A stretch of 54,203 nt of DNA. Source: Geobacteraceae bacterium. GTDB taxonomy: Bacteria; Desulfobacterota; Desulfuromonadia; Geobacterales; Geobacteraceae. The stretch covers positions 1-54,203 of the forward strand of contig JAQUHN010000006.1 of assembly GCA_028683555.1 (NCBI GenBank), written 5' to 3'. Of the stretch, positions 1 through 7,532 are shown in pieces (within the stretch, counting starts at the first letter, position 1; the number at the start of each line of letters is the position of its first letter). Position numbers and translations under genes: made by a program. The notes beneath the pieces are model-generated. The model made no database searches. It saw nothing but the letters and a program-made list of their open reading frames with translations, and was not told the origin of the DNA.

Positions 1-500
1 TGGAGCGCGAGGCGGAATCCCATCTCAGAGTTTCACTGCTCTGTGCCAAAATAGAGGATATTATCGCTACCACGTTTCGGCAAAATGTCCTTACCCGATT
101 TGAAGAAAGAGTGCATCGACAAAGAAAAGATGGCTTGCTGTTATCTGCTGACATCTGTGATATCTGGTGGGAAGAAAATGCCAAGTTATATGGTAATTCA
201 GTCGACATGATTGAATCATATCGTTGGGGCTGGAGCTACATCTCTCATTTCATCCATTCCCGCTTTTATTGCTATTCCTATACTTTCGCTGAATTGCTGG
301 TTCTTGCGCTGTTTAAGAAATATCAAATCTCCGGACCGGCATTCGTGCCTATTTTTTGCAAAATTCTCGAAAGTGGCGGTTCGCTTTCGCCAGCGGATAC
401 CGTGCGCTGTGCAGGAATAGATTTGGCGGACAGTCGTTTTTGGCAGCAAGGGTATGATTTGCTCAGAGAAATGATAGAGGAGTTGCAAAGTCTATTGTAA
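1..500 (+). CDS. Oligoendopeptidase F-like M3 metallopeptidase, C-terminal part (5' end outside window)
   Basis: Zinc peptidase of the M3B (PepF/oligoendopeptidase F) family, which degrades short cytoplasmic peptides. The frame is open from base 3 to the stop at 498-500, giving about 165 C-terminal residues. The stretch KIEDIIATTFRQNVLTRFEE and the later SYISHFIHSRFYCYSYTFAE are typical of the helical domain that closes over the M3 active site. The HExxH zinc motif must lie upstream of the window and is not seen. The apparent internal ATG/GTG around base 111 is not a start, because family-typical sequence continues upstream of it. It converges with arnD, 55 bp away. The family call is secure; the PepF subfamily name is less so. 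Confidence 0.88.
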   Translation, partial: EREAESHLRVSLLCAKIEDIIATTFRQNVLTRFEERVHRQRKDGLLLSADICDIWWEENAKLYGNSVDMIESYRWGWSYISHFIHSRFYCYSYTFAELLVLALFKKYQISGPAFVPIFCKILESGGSLSPADTVRCAGIDLADSRFWQQGYDLLREMIEELQSLL

Positions 501-555
501 AGTGCCGACAAATAATCAATTGGAACTCTTCATACCGAAAGCAGGTCAGGAGATT

Positions 556-1461
556 CTATAAGCAACTTCCCTGAACAGCAACAAGACCGGCACGCCCAGG
601 AATTTCTTTCATGAAAAGCCCGCAATGCGGCGGATTATGCCTCTTTGCCTCATCAGCTGCCTGAGAAAGAGTGACGAAGCGGCATTTTTTTTGCTGCAGA
701 CGTTGTAAAAGATCAATAAACACATTTGCCATGCAGCCACCCTCAAGTTCCGCGTGGATAGTGTGGACATTCAATCCCGGCTTAACAAGGGAAAGATAAT
801 GAGCGTTGATGGTATCCGGAGAAATCCCTTCGGTTCCCAGTAGTTCGTCCATTGTCGGAAGGTTTGTGGGCATCTGTAAGGTTGCGTATCTAATTCCATC
901 AACTACGGGATAAAAGGGAAAGTCACCACGCGAGTCGCTGCAATAGTGAAGCGACATCGTATCCTGTATCTGAAGAGAATCCGGGGAAACTGTCCAACCA
1001 GGAGCTGCAGTCGAACCCGTCTTGCAGCTCAGAATATCTTGATAAAGCCGGACGGCTTTATCAAGTTCACTTTGAACCATGTCTCGAGACATTCTCGGCA
1101 AATAGTCATGCCAGCGGACATGGTCCCAACAGTGAATACCGACCTCGTGCCCCCCATTTGCAGTTTGCCGCAGAATGTCCGGGAAAGATTCGGCTATCTT
1201 TGGGGCCGGCAGGATCGTGCCATAAAGAAGTGTTTTAAGGCCATACATAGAAGGGGCTTTCGTACGAATCATTTTTCGCAGAAAGCCCTTTCTTGTAAAG
1301 ATACGTCGAATCGCCTTCCCCGAATTATCAGGGCCCATGGAAAAGAAGAAGGTGGCTTTTATCCCGAACGAGTCAAGAATTTCCAGAAGTCGGGGAACGC
1401 CGTCTTTGGTCCCGGCATAGGTATCAACGTCGACTTTTAACGAAATAATCGGGGTACTCAT
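556..1461 (-). CDS. arnD: 4-deoxy-4-formamido-L-arabinose-phosphoundecaprenol deformylase ArnD
   Basis: Removes the formyl group from undecaprenyl-phosphate-Ara4FN, giving Und-P-Ara4N, the donor for decorating lipid A. It is a 301-residue NodB-type polysaccharide deacetylase. The N-terminal SLKVDVDTYAGT supplies the metal/catalytic Asp pair (D11, D13), and GGHEVGIHCWDHVRWHD (about residues 103-119) carries the metal-binding His residues (H105, H110, H114). A further His lies in NVHTIHAELEGG. The length equals that of enterobacterial ArnD (about 300). Its ATG overlaps the stop of the upstream gene by 4 bp (1458-1461), so the two are translationally coupled. It is the last gene of the arn cluster. 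Confidence 0.93.
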   Translation of the reverse strand: MSTPIISLKVDVDTYAGTKDGVPRLLEILDSFGIKATFFFSMGPDNSGKAIRRIFTRKGFLRKMIRTKAPSMYGLKTLLYGTILPAPKIAESFPDILRQTANGGHEVGIHCWDHVRWHDYLPRMSRDMVQSELDKAVRLYQDILSCKTGSTAAPGWTVSPDSLQIQDTMSLHYCSDSRGDFPFYPVVDGIRYATLQMPTNLPTMDELLGTEGISPDTINAHYLSLVKPGLNVHTIHAELEGGCMANVFIDLLQRLQQKKCRFVTLSQAADEAKRHNPPHCGLFMKEIPGRAGLVAVQGSCL

Positions 1462-2504
1462 GCGGATAGAAATTTCTCAATTTTTTCGCCCTCATCAACG
1501 AGGTAGAAATCGAGGGTTTTCTTCAATGCTTCATCTATTCCTGTTTCAGGCTTCCAATCGAGAATCTCGGCAGCCCGTTTGATGGAAGGAACACGCGTTA
1601 CGATATCCTGATAGCCACTGCCATAAAACTCTTCCGAAGTCACTTCAACGATCTGGCATTTCTCAGCCAACTCACTATAGCGGGCATACTCTTTGACCAG
1701 GTCACGCAGTTTGAAGGCAAGCTCCTTTACCGAAAGATCATTTTCCGGATTGCCTATATTAAATATCCCGCCGTCGGCGCAGTCATTCCGGTTTTCAATA
1801 ATCTTCATCAGGCAATCGATGCCGTCTTCCAAATAGGTAAAAGACCGCCGCTGATTGCCACCGTCAACGAGATTTATCGGCTCACCCATAATTATATTAT
1901 AGAGGAACTGGGTAAGTACCCGGGAGCTTCCTTCTTTTGCAGTGTTGATACTGTCAAGGCGAGGGCCTATCCAATTGAAAGGGCGGAAAAGGCTATAACG
2001 CAAACCTTCATGCTTTCCGTAAGCATAGATTACCCGGTCGAGCATCTGTTTTGCACAAGAATATATCCAGCGTTCCTTATGGATTGGGCCAAGAACCAGA
2101 GGGGATGCATCCTCTTCGAACTCGGTATCCGGACACATTCCATATACTTCCGAGGTGGACGGAAAAATAACTCTTTTCTTATACTTGACGCACTGGCGAA
2201 TGATAGTGAGATTTTCTTCGAAATCTAATTCAAAGACACGAAGCGGTTCCCGTACATAGGAAGCCGGTGTGGCAATGGCAACAAGTGGAAGAACCACATC
2301 GCATTTCTTGATATTATAGGCAATCCACTCCTTGTTGATGGTTATGTCGCCCTCAAGAAAATGGAAACGGGGGTTACCCATGGAATGCTGAAGCTTGTCA
2401 GCGCTCATGTCCAGACCGTACACTTCCCAGTCTGTTGTGGTAAGGATTCGGCGGGTCAATGCATTCCCAATAAAACCATTTACACCTAGGATAAGGATTT
2501 TCAT
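1458..2504 (-). CDS. arnA: UDP-glucuronic acid oxidase/decarboxylase (ArnA dehydrogenase half, stand-alone)
   Basis: NAD-dependent short-chain dehydrogenase that oxidises and decarboxylates UDP-GlcA to UDP-4-keto-pentose (UDP-Ara4O), first step of L-Ara4N synthesis. In enterobacteria this is the C-terminal half of bifunctional ArnA; here it is a separate 348-residue protein. GVNGFIG (7-13) is the Rossmann loop. PSTSEVYG carries the Ser/Glu pair (S118, E119) that distinguishes ArnA from UXS decarboxylases, and YSCAK is the YxxxK catalytic pair (Y148, K152). FRPFNWIGPRLD and GYQDIVTRVPS match ArnA closely. The ATG at 2504 has a GGGAG site 5 bp upstream. It follows the formyltransferase gene after 64 bp and overlaps arnD by 4 bp. 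Confidence 0.93.
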   Translation of the reverse strand: MKILILGVNGFIGNALTRRILTTTDWEVYGLDMSADKLQHSMGNPRFHFLEGDITINKEWIAYNIKKCDVVLPLVAIATPASYVREPLRVFELDFEENLTIIRQCVKYKKRVIFPSTSEVYGMCPDTEFEEDASPLVLGPIHKERWIYSCAKQMLDRVIYAYGKHEGLRYSLFRPFNWIGPRLDSINTAKEGSSRVLTQFLYNIIMGEPINLVDGGNQRRSFTYLEDGIDCLMKIIENRNDCADGGIFNIGNPENDLSVKELAFKLRDLVKEYARYSELAEKCQIVEVTSEEFYGSGYQDIVTRVPSIKRAAEILDWKPETGIDEALKKTLDFYLVDEGEKIEKFLSA

Positions 2505-2568
2505 AACAACTCCCTAAAGAATGATTGAAATATAAAGAAAACCTCCAACTGCACGCCGTTCAGTGCCA

Positions 2569-3492
2569 TTAACTGGAGGTAAAGGTTTTACCAAGGACTG
2601 GAGTGCCAAGGACAAATGCCGTGGCGCTGTTTTCTGCTGCTGTTTCAAGCTGCAACGAAAGGATCTCGAGGAGTCCGTTTCCGGTTCCCACCAGCAGTGG
2701 CTGTTCCGAAACTATCTCCCCTGCCCTGCCATTGCCAGGTTTTGGCGTAGCACGCCAAATGTAAACTCTTTTGCCGTCCAGGTAAGTGAAAGCTCCGGGG
2801 TACGGATGGGTTACTCCGCGGATAAGATTGTAAACCTCAAGTGCGCTTTGATTCCAGGAAATCAGGCCGTCAGATGGTTTTCGTCCGCCAAAGTAACTCC
2901 CATCGGCAAGATTCATCGGCACACGGCTTGCCGTTCCTTTCTGGAGCAAGGGCCACGAGCGGGCCGTTATGCGAACTGCCGCGTCGGTAACCTTACGAAA
3001 AACATCGAGAGAAGTGTCGGTAAACTCGATAGTGACACGCTCTTGGTCGACAATGTCTCCTGCGTCCGGCTTTTCCACCATGTAATGAAGAGTAGCGCCG
3101 GTTTCCGTTTCGCCATTGATAACTGCCCAGTTTACCGGCACCCTGCCACGGTATTTCGGAAGCAACGAACCGTGAAGATTAAGAGCTCCTCTCAGGGGTA
3201 TTTCGAGGACTTCTTTTTTTATCATAAAACGGTAATAGAAGGAAAAAAGAAGATCAGGGCCGATAGCGCGAAGTAATTCAATATTTTCAGGCTCGTTTAC
3301 TGCCGTTGTATAACAGGGAATCTTATGTGTCGAGGCCAGGTTCCGCACCGACTCAAACCAGATTTCTTCAGTTGGTGAGTCTTCATGGGTGAAGACAGCA
3401 GCTATGATGGCACCTTGAGATAGCAACTGCTGAAGACAGCGAAAGCCAACCGAATGATAGGCACAAACAACTATTTTACTTTTCTGAGACAC
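2569..3492 (-). CDS. arnA: UDP-Ara4N formyltransferase (ArnA formyltransferase half, stand-alone)
   Basis: Transfers a formyl group from 10-formyl-THF to UDP-Ara4N. The 307 residues correspond to the N-terminal half of E. coli ArnA. The catalytic triad is visible: N105 and H107 in ALNLHGSLLPKYRGR, and D143 in KPDAGDIVDQ. The C-terminal OB-like domain (GLISWNQSA, YPGAFTYL) is complete. Translation starts at GTG (3492-3490), with GGAG 7 bp upstream. It is the first gene of the cluster. The other pathway genes (aminotransferase ArnB, glycosyltransferase ArnC, transferase ArnT) are not in the window, either upstream or downstream. Confidence 0.92.
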   Translation of the reverse strand: MSQKSKIVVCAYHSVGFRCLQQLLSQGAIIAAVFTHEDSPTEEIWFESVRNLASTHKIPCYTTAVNEPENIELLRAIGPDLLFSFYYRFMIKKEVLEIPLRGALNLHGSLLPKYRGRVPVNWAVINGETETGATLHYMVEKPDAGDIVDQERVTIEFTDTSLDVFRKVTDAAVRITARSWPLLQKGTASRVPMNLADGSYFGGRKPSDGLISWNQSALEVYNLIRGVTHPYPGAFTYLDGKRVYIWRATPKPGNGRAGEIVSEQPLLVGTGNGLLEILSLQLETAAENSATAFVLGTPVLGKTFTSS

Positions 3493-3833
3493 AGTGCAAC
3501 TCCACGGAATTGTTACCTGCTGGAATGAGGAAACGCTGTAAAAATGGATGGGCTTATCGAGAGGGTCACACCATTGAAAAAGTCCTGCATCACGCCAGTT
3601 CCATCGTTAATTTTCTTATTATTACTTCAAAACCGCAAGTTTTGCATTACAATTTTAAATATGACTGTAAGTACCCACGGCATGAAACCAAGTGTGTTGG
3701 CGGACACAAGTAATTTCTGAGCAGCTAACATGCTAAAATATCGCAATTCACAGGTTGGTTTTCAAATTATTCAAGAAAAGCCTTTTTCTGCCGATAAGAA
3801 AAAAACTTCTCGAAAAAATGGAGAGTATTTTTT
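3493..3833. other. Divergent intergenic region, arn cluster / PilZ gene
   Basis: These 341 bp separate two divergently transcribed units and must hold both promoters. The stretch 3600-3670 is markedly AT-rich, but I do not see a convincing -35/-10 pair in either direction. Short frames here have no ribosome-binding sites or recognisable sequence. No GEMM-type riboswitch was recognised despite the PilZ gene downstream. Confidence 0.5.
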
Positions 3834-4418
3834 ATGGCACGCGCTCATGCAATGGCTGATTCAAAAAGCTTGGACTCCGGCAAATATCTCCTGGGGAAAA
3901 CCGCCAGGGAAATAACCTCGATAATGGGAGAACCATTCGCTTATTATACCTTCCACGATGAAGAAGTGTATTTGTATGAATCCGGCAAGATATCAACAAT
4001 CGCGTTTCGTAACGGCTTTGTTGTAATATGTGATGAACTGGCTGAAACAAGAAGGACAACCCGGGTTCAGCCCAGTGAAACAGTGCCTGTTTTGCTAAAT
4101 AGGGACAGGAACGTTAGGGGCTCTTTGAAAGATATATCCATAGCCGGTGCCGCGATCCAGCACTCACAAGCAGATGGTTATTCCATAGGTAACCGTGTGG
4201 AGATATCTTTTGCACTACACATCGGGGGAATTTCGCGATATTTTCAGATTCCCTGCCGAGTTCATGACAGCAGGCACTCCGCCGGAGAACAGTATTCAAT
4301 CTTTCTTTTTGATCTAACGCAGTGTCCCTGGAAAAAAAAGCTCTTGTCACGATATGTTCAACTTCGCAGTACATTGACGGAACTTGGACTCCATAACGAA
4401 TTTCCTCTGCACGTTTAG
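3834..4418 (+). CDS. PilZ-domain protein (predicted c-di-GMP effector)
   Basis: 194 residues. The C-terminal half is a PilZ domain: RRTTR (about 72-76) supplies the RxxxR ligand motif and DISIAG (about 99-104) the [D/N]xSxxG motif, so the key c-di-GMP contacts look intact. The N-terminal 70 residues (KYLLGKTAREITSIMGEP, then YLYESGKIST) are a small domain I do not recognise. GGAGAG, 7 bp before the ATG at 3834, supports this start over the internal ATG at 3852. It stands alone, divergent from the arn cluster and upstream of mazG. PilZ proteins relay c-di-GMP to motility, polysaccharide or pilus machinery; the partner cannot be read from this context. Confidence 0.85.
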   Translation: MARAHAMADSKSLDSGKYLLGKTAREITSIMGEPFAYYTFHDEEVYLYESGKISTIAFRNGFVVICDELAETRRTTRVQPSETVPVLLNRDRNVRGSLKDISIAGAAIQHSQADGYSIGNRVEISFALHIGGISRYFQIPCRVHDSRHSAGEQYSIFLFDLTQCPWKKKLLSRYVQLRSTLTELGLHNEFPLHV

Positions 4419-4737
4419 TCCTGCAAACCTGCCCGCTGCCAAACCCCTGTCTTTCATGATCCGTTAGCAGGACCTTGTTAAACATCCCCTCTTTCCCAAT
4501 AAAATTCCACACCACTTCCCTGCAATATCAATTTGTTATAAGATGCGTCAGAGCATATAACCGGGCCAAAGTGGTTGCGAATGGTACGGGTTATTCAAAG
4601 ACCACTAGCAAACAACAGCATCGCAGCAGAGTCCGTTGACATTTTACCGGCGAAGGCGTTACATTCCCTACAGCTTCCCTCGCTCTTTCCGTTTCTGGAG
4701 TGAGTGAGACCATGCACCAACGAGAAAGGCAGAAATT
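4419..4737. other. Intergenic region PilZ gene - mazG
   Basis: About 320 bp with no frame I would call a gene. A minus-strand frame at 4591-4833 overlaps mazG and looks like a shadow. A promoter for mazG is expected here, but I cannot assign a clear -35/-10 pair. Confidence 0.4.
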
Positions 4738-5529
4738 ATGTGTACCGAAAAGAATGGATTCGACAGGCTGATGGGCCTGATGCGTCGCTTGCGCGCCCCA
4801 GGCGGATGCCCCTGGGATGCTGAGCAAACCCATGAAAGCCTGAAAAGATATCTCCTCGAAGAAACCTATGAGGTTATCGAGGCAATCGACTCAAAGTCGT
4901 CGCAGATGTTGAAAGAGGAACTGGGCGACCTTCTGCTGCAAGCTGTTTTCCATTCGGCCATTGCGGAAGAAAAAGGTGAGTTCACCATGGATGATGTGCT
5001 GCAGGTGCTTTGCGACAAGCTCATCCGCCGCCACCCCCATGTTTTTTCCGACCTGAAAGTGAATACCATTGACGAACTCGTGACAAATTGGGAAAGAATC
5101 AAACAGGAGGAAAAAGGGGCAACAAGACGCTCTGCCCTCTCAGGTATTCCTGCCCATCTCCCTGCCCTGCTCCATGCCCAGAAGGTAACGGAGAAAGCAT
5201 CACGGGTCGGCTTCGACTGGGATCATGTGGATCCGGTTTTCGCCAAGGTCCTTGAAGAGTTGAAAGAGTTGGAGGAAACACTCTTTACGGGCAATCAGGA
5301 ACAGATGGAAGCGGAACTCGGAGACTTACTCTTTGCAATCGTCAATTTGGGCAGATTCCTCTCTATCAACCCGGAAGACGCCTTGCGCAAAACAATTACC
5401 CGCTTTATGAGGCGCTTCAGCCATGTAGAAGATTCCCTGCATGCCCAAGGAATGACTCTTCAGGAAACATCGTTGGAGCGGATGGATGCCTTGTGGGAAG
5501 AAGCAAAAAAAATCGAACGTGACAAGTGA
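4738..5529 (+). CDS. mazG: Nucleoside triphosphate pyrophosphohydrolase MazG
   Basis: Hydrolyses (d)NTPs to NMP plus PPi, cleaning the nucleotide pool and, in E. coli, lowering ppGpp. It has 263 residues, the same length as E. coli MazG, with two tandem MazG domains. The first contains GGCPWDAEQTHESL and the metal-binding helix LLEETYEVIEAID followed by EELGDLLLQ. The second contains EELKELEET and EAELGDLLFAIVNLGRF. Both EExxE...ExxD sets are visible. The ATG is preceded by a GAGAAAGGC purine-rich stretch. It is probably monocistronic and converges with murJ across a 374-bp gap. Confidence 0.95.
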   Translation: MCTEKNGFDRLMGLMRRLRAPGGCPWDAEQTHESLKRYLLEETYEVIEAIDSKSSQMLKEELGDLLLQAVFHSAIAEEKGEFTMDDVLQVLCDKLIRRHPHVFSDLKVNTIDELVTNWERIKQEEKGATRRSALSGIPAHLPALLHAQKVTEKASRVGFDWDHVDPVFAKVLEELKELEETLFTGNQEQMEAELGDLLFAIVNLGRFLSINPEDALRKTITRFMRRFSHVEDSLHAQGMTLQETSLERMDALWEEAKKIERDK

Positions 5530-5903
5530 GTGGCTGACAGGTTCACGTAGCAGGAAAATACGAAGCAGGGAATTCGTCTTTTAAGTAACGAAAGAATTAT
5601 CCACAAGCAGTGTGGACAAACTGTGTAAAACATTGTTGACAAGTCATTGTTTTGACTTTTTTTAGGGTGTTTTCTGCGAATTGCCCATTTTTTTGGCAAT
5701 CTAATATTGTAGCAATATCAGCATGTTACATGTTTTGTTGCAATATCAACCGGTTACCAGACCACAAAAATCGTTCCTGTCCGGAGACAAAAAGCATCCA
5801 TCTGAAATTGTGTGTAATTATCGGCAGCTTCGGGTTATAACCCCACAGTTGTATCGCTCTACTCCTAGAGAACCGTAATTTTCATATAAAGAGTGCGAGC
5901 ATC
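5530..5903. other. AT-rich convergent intergenic region with DnaA-box-like cluster
   Basis: 374 bp between the 3' ends of mazG and murJ, too long for an ordinary convergent gap. It contains three DnaA-box-like 9-mers (5597-5630), T-rich runs near 5655 and 5685, a near-direct repeat of GCAATATCA (about 5711 and 5741), and the perfect palindrome GGGTTATAACCC at 5832-5843. No rho-independent terminator with a T tract is evident for either flanking gene. A 62-codon frame at 5652-5840 has neither a ribosome-binding site nor recognisable sequence. Confidence 0.6.
5597..5630. promoter_or_regulatory. Cluster of three DnaA-box matches
   Basis: TTATCCACA at 5597-5605 on the plus strand is the perfect E. 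coli-type box. On the minus strand, 5611-5619 reads TTGTCCACA (one mismatch) and 5622-5630 reads TTTTACACA, which fits TTWTNCACA. The first two are head-to-head around AGCAG and so also form an imperfect 9-bp dyad. Three boxes within 34 bp of non-coding DNA is more than chance readily gives, but the function (origin, DnaA titration or DnaA-regulated promoter) is not shown. Confidence 0.5.
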
Positions 5904-7469
5904 TCATCTCCGGAGTTTCCGACGAAGGATCGCAGAAAAGTACGCGGTTTCCTCACAACGAAAAAGATGAGCAAAGGCGAGGAAGACCAGAACGCCCGCC
6001 GCAATAGAAGCCGCAAGAACCCCGCCTTTCAGTAGTTTTTCACCCTGCTGTGACCAGTCGAGGCACTGAGTGCCAAGGTAGACCACCAGGGACATGGGCA
6101 GCGTTGCCAGTAAAACCCTGCTACCGGCGGACATGATTGATCTCCCTCCGAATGGCCCGATTTTTTTGCGCAAATAATACAGCAGCAACAACATGTTGAA
6201 AAACGAAGAAAGTGTCGTTGCCAGTGCCAAACCACCATGAAGCAACGGCCCCATCAGAACCAGACTGAAACATACATTGAGCAGAAAAGCCACGAAAGCG
6301 GTCAGTACAGGCGTCCTCGTATCTTTGAGGGCATAAAAGGCCGGAACCAGGACCCGGACCAGCGCCACGAAAGTTAATCCCCAGGAATAATAGAACAGAG
6401 CCTCGGCAGACTTCACGGCCTTGGCATAATCGAAGGCGCCACCCATGAAGAGCAGCGTAAAGATTGGAGTGGCACAGACGAGCAACCCGGCCATGGCCGG
6501 AATGGTAATAAAGAGCGTCAGACGAAGACCGAAGGAAAGCGACTCTTTTAACCCATCGATCTCGCCGGCTGCAGCCTGCCTGCTCATGGACGGAAGGACC
6601 GCCTGGGCAATGGAAACAGTGAAAATTCCCTGGGGAAACTCAAAAAGACGCTGGGCATAATAAAGAAACGAGACACTACCCTGGGGAAGCAAAGAGGCAA
6701 GTATTGCACCGACGGTAATGTTCAGATAATACACCCCTACGCCGAAAACTGATGGCACCATGAGCAGCGCAATCCGCTTGACAGCGGGATGTCCCGGCGA
6801 AAAACGAGGGCGAATGGGAAACCCTTTACGATACAGCACAGGTAACTGGAGTAACAGCTGCAGCACGCCGCCGATGAGAACACCCACGGCAAGGGCGGTT
6901 ATCGGAACATCAAACCAGCCGCGCAGCGCCAAGGCGCAAACAATCATCGACAGATTGAGAAATACGGTGGAAATGGAAGGAGTAAAAAAGTGGCGTACTG
7001 TATTCAGAATCCCCATGCAGAGCGCTACGAGGCTGATGAAAAAGATATAGGGAAACATGAGCCGGTTCAGCAAAATTGTCAGCTGTAACTTGTTCGGCTC
7101 TGCCTGGAAACCGGGAAACATAACGGAAACAATGAACGGCGAAAACACGATTCCCAGCAGTGTTACCACCGCCATGACCGCGGTTAGAAGAGAAAAACAG
7201 ACGTTGGCCAGTTCGCGAGCCTCGTCCTTTCCCCGTTGCGTATACCACTCTGAAAATGTCGGTACGAACGCCGAAGTAAGAGCCCCTTCGGCGAAAAAGC
7301 GACGCAACATGTTGGGAATCTGGAATGCGGCAAAAAAAGCATCTGTAGCGAAACCGGCGCCGAACAGGCGTGAAACAACCATATCGCGAACCATTCCCAT
7401 GATTCGCGACAGAATGGTTGCGACCCCCATTACCCCGGCAGCGCGAGCTATGTTTTTCTTTTCAGACAT
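5904..7469 (-). CDS. murJ: Lipid II flippase MurJ (MviN)
   Basis: Flips lipid II across the inner membrane for peptidoglycan synthesis. The 521 residues are hydrophobic throughout, consistent with the roughly 14 transmembrane helices of the MOP-superfamily MurJ fold. The N-terminus (IARAAGVMGVATILSRIMG, then RDMVVSRLFGAGFATDAFF) and RRFFAEGALTSAFVPTFSEW are hallmark MurJ segments with the cavity arginines. The length matches the family (510-525). The ATG at 7469 opens a typical MurJ N-terminus. It is downstream of, and on the same strand as, the DUF255 gene, 63 bp away; co-transcription is possible. Confidence 0.95.
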   Translation of the reverse strand: MSEKKNIARAAGVMGVATILSRIMGMVRDMVVSRLFGAGFATDAFFAAFQIPNMLRRFFAEGALTSAFVPTFSEWYTQRGKDEARELANVCFSLLTAVMAVVTLLGIVFSPFIVSVMFPGFQAEPNKLQLTILLNRLMFPYIFFISLVALCMGILNTVRHFFTPSISTVFLNLSMIVCALALRGWFDVPITALAVGVLIGGVLQLLLQLPVLYRKGFPIRPRFSPGHPAVKRIALLMVPSVFGVGVYYLNITVGAILASLLPQGSVSFLYYAQRLFEFPQGIFTVSIAQAVLPSMSRQAAAGEIDGLKESLSFGLRLTLFITIPAMAGLLVCATPIFTLLFMGGAFDYAKAVKSAEALFYYSWGLTFVALVRVLVPAFYALKDTRTPVLTAFVAFLLNVCFSLVLMGPLLHGGLALATTLSSFFNMLLLLYYLRKKIGPFGGRSIMSAGSRVLLATLPMSLVVYLGTQCLDWSQQGEKLLKGGVLAASIAAGVLVFLAFAHLFRCEETAYFSAILRRKLRR

Positions 7470-7532
7470 TGAGACCCCTGAGCCATAGTACCCAGGGTAT
7501 GTATCATACGAAGGAAAAAATTGGTATTATTT

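Noticed and set aside
2563-3276. 237-codon plus-strand frame opposite the formyltransferase gene
   Set aside because: It lies antisense to a gene with intact catalytic motifs and has no recognisable domains.
5530-5903. Chromosomal origin oriC
   Set aside because: The DnaA-box cluster is real, but no origin-associated genes flank it and strand-skew data are not available, so I do not call an origin.
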